Part shown: positions 6,136-13,514 of the stretch, piece after piece | Layout of the letters: each line of letters begins with the position of its first letter | How positions within the stretch are numbered: position 1 is the first letter of the stretch | NCBI GenBank assembly: GCA_964555515.1 | Contig: CAZKSJ010000017.1 | Span: 1 to 18,152, forward strand | Reading direction: 5' to 3' | DNA: 18,152 bases | Source of the DNA: UBA1388 sp964555515 | GTDB lineage: Bacteria > Patescibacteriota > Microgenomatia > UBA1400 > PJMF01 | The notes under the pieces: generated by a model | What the model was told of the DNA's origin: nothing | The model's database searches: none | What the model saw: only the letters and a program-made list of their open reading frames with translations | Made by a program: the position numbers and the translations under genes

Positions 6136-6235
6136 AAGAAGTTGTTCGTACCGCCAAGCGACCATAGAATTTCTTGAGATTTAAACAAACGAAGCGCGTG
6201 GCTAATACCCGGAGGGTGAATCCCGCCCTCTCCGC
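6136..6235 (-). repeat. 100-bp repeat, copy C, ending in a tRNA-Ser 3'-end copy
   Basis: This is the inverted copy of 2201-2300 (98 of 100 bases identical). Its last 18 bases (6218-6235) are the 3' end of tRNA-Ser(CGA), in the same orientation as the tRNA-Ser(TGA) gene beside it. It is followed by 70 bases and then the Fic2 stop codon, mirroring Fic1. GGTGAGG at 6127-6133 could pair with CCTCTCC at 6227-6233 (6 of 7), so a decayed tRNA-like copy is an alternative reading. Confidence 0.92.
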
Positions 6236-6280
6236 AGAACTTGACAGAAATCTACAGAAAATTACATACACTGATATTGT

Positions 6281-6300
6281 TGGCGGGAATGTGGCGGGAA
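6281..6300. repeat. Two 9-base direct repeats (TGGCGGGAA)
   Basis: TGGCGGGAA occurs at 6281-6289 and 6292-6300, 11 bases apart (about one helical turn), between the 100-bp repeat and the Fic2 stop. It could be a protein-binding site or arm-type site of a lost integrase; no more can be said. Confidence 0.4.
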
Positions 6301-6304
6301 AAAC

Positions 6305-7255
6305 TTATTTCTTTACTTTTCTTATTCTTTCTCTTCCTTTAAGATATCGCTCTAGCGCCTCTTTGCTACTAAGCCAATTACGACCCTGTTTGTGGGCTTC
6401 AAGTTTTCCTTGTCTAGCCAACAAGTTTAAGTATTTAGTTGAATAGGGTGTGTCTTTGCTAATTTCAGACAATGGTAAGTAGCGTTCTTTATCCCGTGAT
6501 TCCGGAGTTAATGTATTTAAATAAATATCCAGTGATCGCTCCACAGTTTGAGCAACGAATTTAACTATTGCTGAGAGTTGTCCCTGGTCAGCAGCTCGCA
6601 GGGCTCGGTAATATTTTTGCCGATCATTTTTTAAAATAACTGCCAGTGGGTAACCAGCTCTCATCAAAATTAAATTCATTACCAACCGAGCTGTACGGCC
6701 ATTGCCGTCAAAAAATGGATGAATATAAACTAATTTATGATGAAGTAGGGCGGCTAGCTCAATTGGGTGTAACTGTTTTTGCTGCTTAGCAAACCAAGAC
6801 ATTAGCTGCTTCATATCAACCGAAACTTGTAAAGCATTAGGTGGAACATGGTCAGCGCCACCAATGTACACATTGCTTGTTCGATATTTCCCAGCAAACT
6901 CTTCATCGGTTTTTTTGACTACAAGCTGATGTAGGGTACGAATTGACTGCTCAGACAAAGTAGGTTTAACGTCGTGATTAATAAGCTCGTAAACCATTTC
7001 TAATGCCTCATGATGATCTTTAGCTTCCAAATGGTCTTTGAGCGGTTTGCCTTTAATTGTTAGTCCTTCATTGATGACGAGAAACGTTTCTTTGAGAGTA
7101 AGACTGTTGCCTTCTATGGCATTTGAGTTATAGGTCATCTCAATCTCAAAACGCTCCTGCAGCTTTTTAACTGCAGAGCTTGGCAGCGGGCGCAAAGCTT
7201 GAAGTCGATTTAGTTTTTGATCAATTCTTTGAGCCAGTTTAGAAAAGAGATGCAT
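6305..7255 (-). CDS. Fic-domain protein with N-terminal inhibitory helix and helix-turn-helix tail (Fic2)
   Basis: A 316-residue Fic protein, expected to AMPylate (or de-AMPylate) an unknown target. The inhibitory motif SNAIEG is at 44-49 and the complete catalytic motif HPFFDGNGR at 179-187, with His179 as the catalytic base. The flap is probably near 127-135 (NVYIGGADHVPPN). The C-terminal segment 260-305 (LSEISKDTPYSTKYLNLLAR, then NWLSSKEALERYL) looks like an excisionase-type helix-turn-helix, whereas Fic1 ends in a MerR-like domain. The N-terminal and Fic parts of both proteins align along their length. It follows the calcium-loop protein after 43 bases on the same strand without a Shine-Dalgarno, so it may be third in an operon with the lytic transglycosylase. 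Its 3' end faces the 100-bp repeat and tRNA-Ser(TGA), as Fic1 faces tRNA-Ser(CGA). Confidence 0.93.
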   Translation of the reverse strand: MHLFSKLAQRIDQKLNRLQALRPLPSSAVKKLQERFEIEMTYNSNAIEGNSLTLKETFLVINEGLTIKGKPLKDHLEAKDHHEALEMVYELINHDVKPTLSEQSIRTLHQLVVKKTDEEFAGKYRTSNVYIGGADHVPPNALQVSVDMKQLMSWFAKQQKQLHPIELAALLHHKLVYIHPFFDGNGRTARLVMNLILMRAGYPLAVILKNDRQKYYRALRAADQGQLSAIVKFVAQTVERSLDIYLNTLTPESRDKERYLPLSEISKDTPYSTKYLNLLARQGKLEAHKQGRNWLSSKEALERYLKGRERIRKVKK

Positions 7256-7298
7256 ATTTTGTTAACATGGTTTATGTGTAAAATAATTCTATACCATA

Positions 7299-7970
7299 TT
7301 AAGATACTGTCAATACTTCTTCATATTTTTGGATCAAGTTAAAAGAACCATCACTATATTCATAAACCTCGACTGTTCTGGTGGGATCATTAAGAAAATT
7401 GTAATAAGCTCGGAGTTCCAAATTCCCGTCTTTGTCTATATCTTTAAATTCAGGTATGTTTCTACTGATAATTCCATGCCAAGATGGAGGATTTTCTGTA
7501 GAAACTGAAACTCTCTCTAACTTACCATCATGATAAGCATAAAACAGAGCATTAAGAGATTGACCGGTTTGTAGTTGTAGTTCTGTTACATGATTTCCTG
7601 CCTTATCCATTCTGTGAATATTAAAGGCAAAGAAGGTTCCCACCTCTACAAAAGCGGGCTCAGGATTTGAGTTGATATAGATCTCAGTGTTTTGATCCCC
7701 AGGGAAACCTGGATACGATTTGATGATGATTCTTTCATCAGTGCCATTCCCATCTAAGTCATAAGAAAAATTTTGGATATTTGGGAGAGTTGTTTTTTTA
7801 TATTCTTCATATTGTTTATTGTTTATTTCAAAGCTAATCGGTTCTATTTTAACTTCTTCTTGAGAAATGCCTCCAGTATTCCAGGCATTAGTGCTGCCAA
7901 CGGTTAGTGTGGGTAAAGGAAAAAGAACAAAAGACAAAATAATAGTAGGCACTAGGAGATTAAAGATCAT
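7299..7970 (-). CDS. Secreted protein with two calcium-loop (FG-GAP/VCBS-like) segments
   Basis: The 223-residue product starts with an uncharged hydrophobic stretch (LLVPTIILSFVLFPLPTLTV, residues 5-24), consistent with a signal peptide or anchor. Two DxDxDG-type loops are visible: DLDGNGTDE at 71-79 and DIDKDGNLE at 177-185, each followed by a beta-strand-like segment, as in FG-GAP/VCBS-type beta-propeller repeats. Two loops are too few for a full propeller, so it may be a partial or small version. It is translationally coupled to the lytic transglycosylase: its ATG (7970) lies before that gene's stop (7962-7960), an 11-base overlap. Its Shine-Dalgarno AGGAG sits inside a perfect hairpin (see 7953-7979). 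The role is probably binding at the cell surface; the partner is unknown. Confidence 0.75.
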   Translation of the reverse strand: MIFNLLVPTIILSFVLFPLPTLTVGSTNAWNTGGISQEEVKIEPISFEINNKQYEEYKKTTLPNIQNFSYDLDGNGTDERIIIKSYPGFPGDQNTEIYINSNPEPAFVEVGTFFAFNIHRMDKAGNHVTELQLQTGQSLNALFYAYHDGKLERVSVSTENPPSWHGIISRNIPEFKDIDKDGNLELRAYYNFLNDPTRTVEVYEYSDGSFNLIQKYEEVLTVS

Positions 7971-7979
7971 AATCTCCTA
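7953..7979 (-). promoter_or_regulatory. Hairpin that hides the ribosome site of the secreted calcium-loop gene
   Basis: TAGGAGATTA and TAATCTCCTA form a perfect 10-bp stem with a 7-base loop. On the mRNA the first arm holds the Shine-Dalgarno AGGAG and the A of the start codon; the second arm holds the stop codon of the upstream gene. A ribosome finishing the transglycosylase would melt the stem and free the site, giving enforced translational coupling. Confidence 0.75.
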
Positions 7980-9096
7980 AAACGTCTCTAATAAGATTTT
8001 TTGTTTCCTCTGGCAACTCTTCAAAATTTAGGGTTTCGTTTTGGGGAACATGAGCTAAACCGTAATTCCAAGCAGCCAAAGTTTTTTCAATTTGATTTTT
8101 TTCTCCTTCATATCGTTTGTACAACCAATTAAAATAAATAAACCCGCCTTGGATATTTTGATCTATATGGTAAGGATCGGTTATTTCAAAACCTAGCTCC
8201 TTGATTTGCTTGATAGTAATTGCGGTCAATTGATAGATGCCTTTTGCGCCTACTGGCGAAGTAGCTTTGGGATCAAATTGTGATTCTCTTTTGGCTAACC
8301 TAAGCATAATTTTTGGATTCAAATCGAATTGCTTGGCGCGATATTCTATTTTCTCTTGAATTGTAATAGGTATTTGAAATGCTAAACTCGAAAAACTTAT
8401 AGTATTTAAAGTTGGGGTTCTATCAGCAGCCAACTCAATGTAGTGCAAACCAATAGGTAAAATTACTTTATACTCTTTACTTTGTTGTTCACCCCTCAAT
8501 AAAGACGCTACAAAATACCAGAGTTTTTGGCGTTTATTGTAATGAGCTTGTTTTATAGAATCGTCAATCGTAATTTTGACATCATCGCTATCAATAAATC
8601 TGCGTTTTAATACTAATTCTGGAGTAAATGATTCCAGTTTGGCATCTACCAAAACAAATGCCAGCCAGTCCCGTCTATCTCCATCTTCTGCTGTCAAATT
8701 CAAAGGCAAATTAAATTCGCTTAAAGATGAATTTTCACTGATTTGCCTAATATCAATTCCTATAACTGTGGCGGCAAGATCTGGAATTAAGTTTAGCTGA
8801 TGATTTCCCGTGTCCAACCAAATAATAATAAAAACTACTTTGGCTAATCCATGAGTAGCTCCTCCCGAAAAAGCAGCTGGGCTATCAAAGTATCTTTGTT
8901 GATTACTAAGTAGTGGGAATTTACGACCATCAATCTCAACTCTTAAATCTTCATCGTCAGTGCCACCCAATTGTTTTTCGTCTTTGGTTTTGGCTGAAAC
9001 TTGAATGAGATAAATGCCTTTGTTTTGAATATTGAAGTCAATCAAGTGTGAGGTTTTAATGATTTTTTCTTTATGATCAGAAAAAATTGCTTTCAT
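7960..9096 (-). CDS. Lytic transglycosylase (SLT domain) with N-terminal beta-rich region
   Basis: The C-terminal part (about 245-355) is a lysozyme-like SLT domain, which cleaves peptidoglycan between MurNAc and GlcNAc. Its markers are the catalytic Glu271 in KRESQFDPKA, the GIYQL motif at 286-290 and AWNYG at 342-346. Residues 1-240 are strand-rich and look like two beta-sandwich modules of unknown family. No signal peptide or membrane segment is visible at the N-terminus, which is odd for a wall enzyme: it may leave by another route, act on neighbouring cells after release, or be mis-started, although the promoter argues for this start. TTGTTC-17-TATACT puts the transcript start on the A of ATG 9096, so the mRNA would be leaderless. 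It heads a probable operon with the calcium-loop protein and Fic2. Confidence 0.85.
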   Translation of the reverse strand: MKAIFSDHKEKIIKTSHLIDFNIQNKGIYLIQVSAKTKDEKQLGGTDDEDLRVEIDGRKFPLLSNQQRYFDSPAAFSGGATHGLAKVVFIIIWLDTGNHQLNLIPDLAATVIGIDIRQISENSSLSEFNLPLNLTAEDGDRRDWLAFVLVDAKLESFTPELVLKRRFIDSDDVKITIDDSIKQAHYNKRQKLWYFVASLLRGEQQSKEYKVILPIGLHYIELAADRTPTLNTISFSSLAFQIPITIQEKIEYRAKQFDLNPKIMLRLAKRESQFDPKATSPVGAKGIYQLTAITIKQIKELGFEITDPYHIDQNIQGGFIYFNWLYKRYEGEKNQIEKTLAAWNYGLAHVPQNETLNFEELPEETKNLIRDVLGDYDL

Positions 9097-9102
9097 AAGA
9101 CC

Positions 9103-9131
9103 AGTATAAGATGTAAATAAATCTTGAACAA
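9103..9131 (-). promoter_or_regulatory. Promoter (TTGTTC-17-TATACT) of the transglycosylase operon
   Basis: On the minus strand TTGTTC (9131-9126) and TATACT (9108-9103) are 17 bases apart, and ATG follows after six bases. The expected start of transcription is the first base of the start codon. Confidence 0.75.
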
Positions 9132-9221
9132 TAATTAAACTAGATACTCAAGTTTCAAGTTCGGAATGTAGATCTCCTCGGTTGTCTTTTAGATAATAGT
9201 TCTAACATCGTTCACGATGTC

Positions 9222-9246
9222 CCGCAACAATCATACCCGTAGGGTA
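9222..9246 (+). repeat. 25-base direct repeat, right copy
   Basis: Exact copy of 6085-6109, in the same orientation, lying in a 237-base gene-free stretch beyond the transglycosylase gene. It is preceded by a small hairpin (ACATCG at 9205-9210, CGATGT at 9215-9220). It is not part of a tRNA here. The rest of 9097-9333 holds only the two neighbouring promoters. Confidence 0.8.
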
Positions 9247-9322
9247 AATCTCTCCCAGTTACTTTATTACCTCATACTTCGAATTCAATCATTTTGTTGT
9301 GCACTAAAAACACTAAGTGACG

Positions 9323-9328
9323 TAAAAT
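9323..9328 (+). promoter_or_regulatory. -10 box (TAAAAT) for the 9334 gene
   Basis: TAAAAT lies five bases before ATG 9334, consistent with a leaderless transcript. No convincing -35 at 16-18 bases. Confidence 0.4.
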
Positions 9329-9333
9329 AAGGT

Positions 9334-10803
9334 ATGACCGCAGAAAACTTTCTGAGGAAATTCATTAAAAAGACAATCACCAAACATCAGTTTTGGATTC
9401 TCTTGGGATTTTTTTTACTATCCTTGCTTACCAGATTTTATGCATTAGAACAAACAGCCACATTTTTTTGGGATCAAGCTTATGATCTAAGGCAAATTCA
9501 AATTTTTGTTGAAGACAAACGAATCACTTTGATAGGTCCTATTTCTGAGGGAGGCGACAAGGTGTACGGTTCATTAACTTATTACATGTTGATGCCTTTT
9601 GCATTGCTTGGGAATTTTCATATTGCTTCAACTACTTATGGTGCCGCATTTTATGGCTTAGTTACAGCCATGCTATTAGTCTTACTCATGTACCTGATCA
9701 ATAAAAAATCATGGATGGGCATTGCTTTAATTGCAAGCATTTGGTTCCCCCTTATCGAAACTAGCCGTTGGGCGTGGAATCCTCACTTAGTTCTTTTTTG
9801 GATAGTATTGGGTCTGATATTCTTTCAAAAAAAATCCAAAATCGCTCTTCTTCTCTCGGGAATTTTTCTCGGTTTGTCAATTCATCATCACTACTTAAGT
9901 TTTTTGGCCACAAGTAGCTTCATATTATTCACACTTGCCTATGAATGGAAAAATAACCAACTAAAGACGTATTTGTGGTTACCTATCGGGTATGGGTTGG
10001 CAATAGCACCGTTTATCCTTTTTGATCTAACACATCCGCCTGGATTATTTATAACCCGACTATTTTTGTTTAATGAAACTCAGGCAGATAAAAACATTTT
10101 TACGTTTCTTATTGATTTTATCAGCAACTTATTCGCTACCCTCAGCTATTACACTACAAACAAGACAATTGGCTTCTTATTGTTTGTGTATGTATCTGCT
10201 CTAGTTTGCTTTGATTTCAAATATAAAAAGAAATACCTGATTTATATTGCAGTTTGGATACTCCAAATATTTGGGGTTAGCTTAATCAATGAATCGTTCT
10301 CCCACTACTTTTTACCAGGTTTAGTCTTTTTCGTGATTTACTTGTTCCTGCCAAGAAAATTACCAAAAGTGAGCTTAGTTATTGTATCTACCTTATTTTT
10401 GTTAGTCGGTTCTGTCTTTACCATCATTCCGCAGGTCAACACGCTGAGGTATACTAATCCTGCTTGGCAACCAAACATTAAAACTGTTGAAAACATTACT
10501 GATATTCTGTATTCCAAAATAACGAATGAAAAACTAAATGGAGTAAACATTGCTGTATTAGGAAGTCCAGATCCAAATAGATATGGTTGGAAATATAGAA
10601 GTCTTCTTGAAATAAGGGGAATTAAGATTTTGGGAAAAACTGAGTACTTTACAAATAATTATTTATTTGTAGTTTCACAAGCATCAGAGAACAATCTGAG
10701 AAATGATCCTTCTCCAGAAATGAATAGATTTAGAAACGAAAAATTAATTGAAACTCAGGAAATAAATAGTTCGGGTTGGTACCTATATTTGTTTTCTTTT
10801 TAA
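9334..10803 (+). CDS. PMT/GT39-like membrane glycosyltransferase
   Basis: The 489-residue polytopic protein has a first helix at about 20-37, an outer loop with FFWDQAYDLRQIQIFVEDKR, where the WDxAxD segment matches the loop-1 acidic motif of the ArnT/PMT/GT39 superfamily, and about ten further helices. A soluble tail follows from about 375. Enzymes of this type move a sugar from a polyprenyl-phosphate donor to a protein, lipid or glycan on the outer face. It is the first gene of a pair: its stop TAA overlaps the ATG of the next gene (TAATG), so the two are translationally coupled. ATG 9334 is supported by TAAAAT five bases upstream; no Shine-Dalgarno. The specific donor and acceptor cannot be told. 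Confidence 0.82.
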   Translation: MTAENFLRKFIKKTITKHQFWILLGFFLLSLLTRFYALEQTATFFWDQAYDLRQIQIFVEDKRITLIGPISEGGDKVYGSLTYYMLMPFALLGNFHIASTTYGAAFYGLVTAMLLVLLMYLINKKSWMGIALIASIWFPLIETSRWAWNPHLVLFWIVLGLIFFQKKSKIALLLSGIFLGLSIHHHYLSFLATSSFILFTLAYEWKNNQLKTYLWLPIGYGLAIAPFILFDLTHPPGLFITRLFLFNETQADKNIFTFLIDFISNLFATLSYYTTNKTIGFLLFVYVSALVCFDFKYKKKYLIYIAVWILQIFGVSLINESFSHYFLPGLVFFVIYLFLPRKLPKVSLVIVSTLFLLVGSVFTIIPQVNTLRYTNPAWQPNIKTVENITDILYSKITNEKLNGVNIAVLGSPDPNRYGWKYRSLLEIRGIKILGKTEYFTNNYLFVVSQASENNLRNDPSPEMNRFRNEKLIETQEINSSGWYLYLFSF

Positions 10804-12635
10804 TGATATCTATGAAAAATATCCAAGAACATCAGCCCATACTATTAATGCTAAGTGTCAGCATAGTTTTTCTCTTCTGGTCGCGGTTATTCCTACTGCA
10901 TATCATTCCCTCCACCATTCCTCATGACGAGTTGGTCTACGCGGTCCAAGCGGCTTCATATGCCCTGCAAGGTACCACCATCGATCAATTACACCACTGG
11001 TGGCAACTAACTCCTTTTGATCCCATGTATGCGGAGCTACCCGCGACTTTAATGAGCATTGGATTTTTATTTTCAAAGAATGCACTGCTTGGTTCTCATC
11101 TAACCTCGGCGATGATGGGCATTACTTTACCGTTTTTCTTGGCCTGGCTGGCATACAATTTGTGGTCTCATAAAGGAGTAGCGATCAGTATATTCGTGCT
11201 AGCCGTCTTTAATCCCTTGTTGTGGCAATTCAGTAGATTCGGTTACGATGCTTTCTACTCATTGTGGTTTTTCGTTTTCGGCGCGGCTTGCTTAACACGT
11301 CCCAAATTTAAAATTTCTATTTGGTCAGTGCCGATTTTATTTATTGGATTTTTCAATTATCAAGGTATGAAGTTGCTAATGGTGCCGTGGATGACACTGA
11401 TAATCGCGCTGCTGATAATTTCTAACCTAAAAAATTCCCAACTGCCATCAACAATTAAGCAGTGGGTGCAAATATTGAAAACGTACCGTTTCCAATTATT
11501 AGTGTTATCTGCTGCTGTAATCTTGACTCTAATTTATGGTCTGGTTGTATTGCCAAGTCAAAGCCAAGTCAGCGAAAGACTTAATACGACCCTCTTTTCA
11601 GAAACACCTCAAATTGCCAGAAGTGTAGATGAGCAAAGGCGGTTATCAATCGTCAATCCGCTTTCAAGTCTATTTTCCAACAAAATTACAGAAACTGTCC
11701 ATTTCGTACTTGGCAGATTATTAAGTGCTTTTAATCCAATCATGCTCTTTATGATGATTGAGCCAAGTGTAAGTGGGTTCAGTGTTTGGATCCATGGCTT
11801 ATTTTATTGGATAGAGGGTTTACTAATCTTACTTGGGTCATTTTTACTTCTTAAAAATCGTTCTCAAAGAATTACTGGAATGTTACTGTTGCTAGGCTCC
11901 TTAGTCCTCAGCTTTCCAACTCTAATCAATACAGGTTCTGAGTGGCACCTGCTCCGCACCATGCTTAGTTACGTGACTCTCCTTTTCATCGCTGCTTGGG
12001 GTCTTAACTGGGTGATGCATCTGCAGCGAATGAAGTGGATCTTCCTTGTCATCTATCTAATCAGCATCATGCAATTCACCTATATTTATTTTTTCCGTTT
12101 TCCTATTATCAGCCTTGACTGGGGAAATTTTTATGAGCGGCAAGCTGCCCACTATGTGGCTTTGGCCAGTAGACAGTATCCAGAGAAAAAGATTGCTGTG
12201 CATGCTGCCCAATCTGATTACTATTTCTGGGCTTACTTAATTTACAGCGGTGAACTTAATTGGCAAAATAGAAATGAAATTAGTCAAGTGGTACGAACAA
12301 GCGCCAAAGAGAATCAACGTAAATTTTTCTATAAAAATTTGATCTTCACACCAGATTGCTATGACCCCCAAGCATCTGACCCGCAATTGGTGGAAATAAC
12401 TATTCAACCATGTGTTAGAAATGAGCAAGGTGATCTTGAATCGGTAGAAGATAATCGCGATAGCAACTCATTCGTTCAAGTCAAAGACAGTGGCCTGAAA
12501 TTAAGAATTTACAACGACCTACTTTGTCAGAATATTCAACTAAATACCTACATTCATCTTGCCAACTTTTCTCAGCTAGACATTGAAAAGATGGATCAGA
12601 CCAAGTTTTGTCAAACATGGGTCACTGCTCAATAA
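10803..12635 (+). CDS. PMT/GT39-like membrane glycosyltransferase, second of a pair
   Basis: About 610 residues with a first helix (PILLMLSVSIVFLFWSRLFL), an outer loop with IPHDELVYAVQAASYALQG, where the Asp-Glu pair is the likely catalytic acidic motif of the GT39 type, some eleven further helices and a soluble C-terminal domain from about 450. The latter contains five cysteines (TPDCYDPQ, QPCVRN, LLCQN, KFCQTW and others), which could form disulfides outside. The frame is open back to 10776, but ATG 10803 in the TAATG overlap is the natural start; ATG 10812 is an alternative. The coupling to 9334-10803 suggests the two act on the same glycan, probably as successive or alternative transferases. 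Confidence 0.82.
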   Translation: MISMKNIQEHQPILLMLSVSIVFLFWSRLFLLHIIPSTIPHDELVYAVQAASYALQGTTIDQLHHWWQLTPFDPMYAELPATLMSIGFLFSKNALLGSHLTSAMMGITLPFFLAWLAYNLWSHKGVAISIFVLAVFNPLLWQFSRFGYDAFYSLWFFVFGAACLTRPKFKISIWSVPILFIGFFNYQGMKLLMVPWMTLIIALLIISNLKNSQLPSTIKQWVQILKTYRFQLLVLSAAVILTLIYGLVVLPSQSQVSERLNTTLFSETPQIARSVDEQRRLSIVNPLSSLFSNKITETVHFVLGRLLSAFNPIMLFMMIEPSVSGFSVWIHGLFYWIEGLLILLGSFLLLKNRSQRITGMLLLLGSLVLSFPTLINTGSEWHLLRTMLSYVTLLFIAAWGLNWVMHLQRMKWIFLVIYLISIMQFTYIYFFRFPIISLDWGNFYERQAAHYVALASRQYPEKKIAVHAAQSDYYFWAYLIYSGELNWQNRNEISQVVRTSAKENQRKFFYKNLIFTPDCYDPQASDPQLVEITIQPCVRNEQGDLESVEDNRDSNSFVQVKDSGLKLRIYNDLLCQNIQLNTYIHLANFSQLDIEKMDQTKFCQTWVTAQ

Positions 12636-12697
12636 AGGAGTTAATCATATTAATGACTGCCAATTAAATAATTTGATAATAATTTGATGAGGATAAA

Positions 12698-13132
12698 TTG
12701 AAAAAATTCTGGTCATTTTGGATCACTAAAGGTAAGCTGAGAGACAGAATAATTCTCACAACCTTATTCCTTATAGTGTCATTTAGTGTGATTGTGATAG
12801 GCTCCCAGCTGTGGATTAAGGTCAAACTGAACAGATCCTGCAGCTATGCTCAACAGCAATATCACAAATCTGAGTGTATCTTTGCCTTAATTGACCAATT
12901 AGAAGATGAATCACTTTCGCCTAAAGACAGAAATGAAGCGGCGCGTTTACTTGGTTATTTACATGATCAAGACGCTCTGCCCGCTCTTAAACAATATGAT
13001 TTAGAAATCAAAGATGATTGTGATCTTAGTCAAGAACTTTGTGGTACTGAATTGAGTAAGGCTATATTCATGATTGAATCGGAAACAATTTTGTTGGGAT
13101 CTATAAAACCATTTTTTAAGCTTGAAATATAA
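12698..13132 (+). CDS. Small single-pass membrane protein with HEAT-like segment
   Basis: A 144-residue product from a TTG start, supported by GAGG six bases upstream. One membrane helix (about 18-38) is followed by a soluble part with DRNEAARLLGYLHDQDALPA, which resembles a single HEAT/PBS-lyase-type helical repeat, and four cysteines (SCSY, ECIF, DCDL, ELCG) that suggest disulfides outside the membrane. It lies 62 bases after the GT39 pair on the same strand; GATAAT at 12675-12680 could be its own -10. I do not recognise a function. Confidence 0.65.
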   Translation: MKKFWSFWITKGKLRDRIILTTLFLIVSFSVIVIGSQLWIKVKLNRSCSYAQQQYHKSECIFALIDQLEDESLSPKDRNEAARLLGYLHDQDALPALKQYDLEIKDDCDLSQELCGTELSKAIFMIESETILLGSIKPFFKLEI

Positions 13133-13187
13133 ATATTTTAAAGAGAAATTTTTCAGCTTAACTGGTGATGGGCAGTCAATAATGAGA

Positions 13188-13193
13188 TATACT
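13188..13193 (+). promoter_or_regulatory. -10 box (TATACT) for the small membrane protein at 13200
   Basis: TATACT followed six bases later by ATG 13200, the same geometry as at the transglycosylase gene. No clear -35. Confidence 0.45.
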
Positions 13194-13199
13194 AGATCG

Positions 13200-13514
13200 A
13201 TGTCACTACTCACAATCGGTAAAATTATTCTTCTTTTTTTGTTAAATGTTGGCTTATTCATAATTTTCTACTTGCTCGGAGTTTATCGGGTTGACGCTTT
13301 TAAATCTGTCCTGGAGGGCATCAGTAGTTGGCCAGTACCAAGTATGATCAGATCTGTCTTTATGCTCGGCTGGATGTCAATCCCGGTGGCATTGGTGTCA
13401 TTTGGAGTGAATTATAAGTGGTTGAAATTGAGCCTAAAAACGTTCCTGTTAACCCTGCTGGCCTACATCATCATCCTTGTAAGCTTGTTAGAATTATTGA
13501 TCGCGATTATTTGA
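13200..13514 (+). CDS. Small three-helix membrane protein, unknown function
   Basis: From ATG 13200 this is a 104-residue hydrophobic protein with helices at about 7-27 (IILLFLLNVGLFIIFYLLG), 44-66 (MIRSVFMLGWMSIPVALVSF) and 75-103 (FLLTLLAYIIILVSLLELLI). The frame is open back to 13122, with another ATG at 13182, but TATACT at 13188-13193 would fit a leaderless start at 13200. Its last 8 bases overlap the 3' end of the GT2 gene on the opposite strand. No family recognised. Confidence 0.6.
   Translation: MSLLTIGKIILLFLLNVGLFIIFYLLGVYRVDAFKSVLEGISSWPVPSMIRSVFMLGWMSIPVALVSFGVNYKWLKLSLKTFLLTLLAYIIILVSLLELLIAII

Noticed and set aside
5972..6446. Reading frames across tRNA-Ser(TGA) and copy C of the repeat
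   Set aside because: They share peptide stretches with the 2171-2380 frame only because of the 100-bp DNA repeat; no start signals, and they overlap a tRNA and Fic2.
13122..13199. Longer start of the small membrane protein overlapping the preceding gene
   Set aside because: TATACT at 13188-13193 and the onset of hydrophobic sequence favour ATG 13200; ATG 13182 remains possible.
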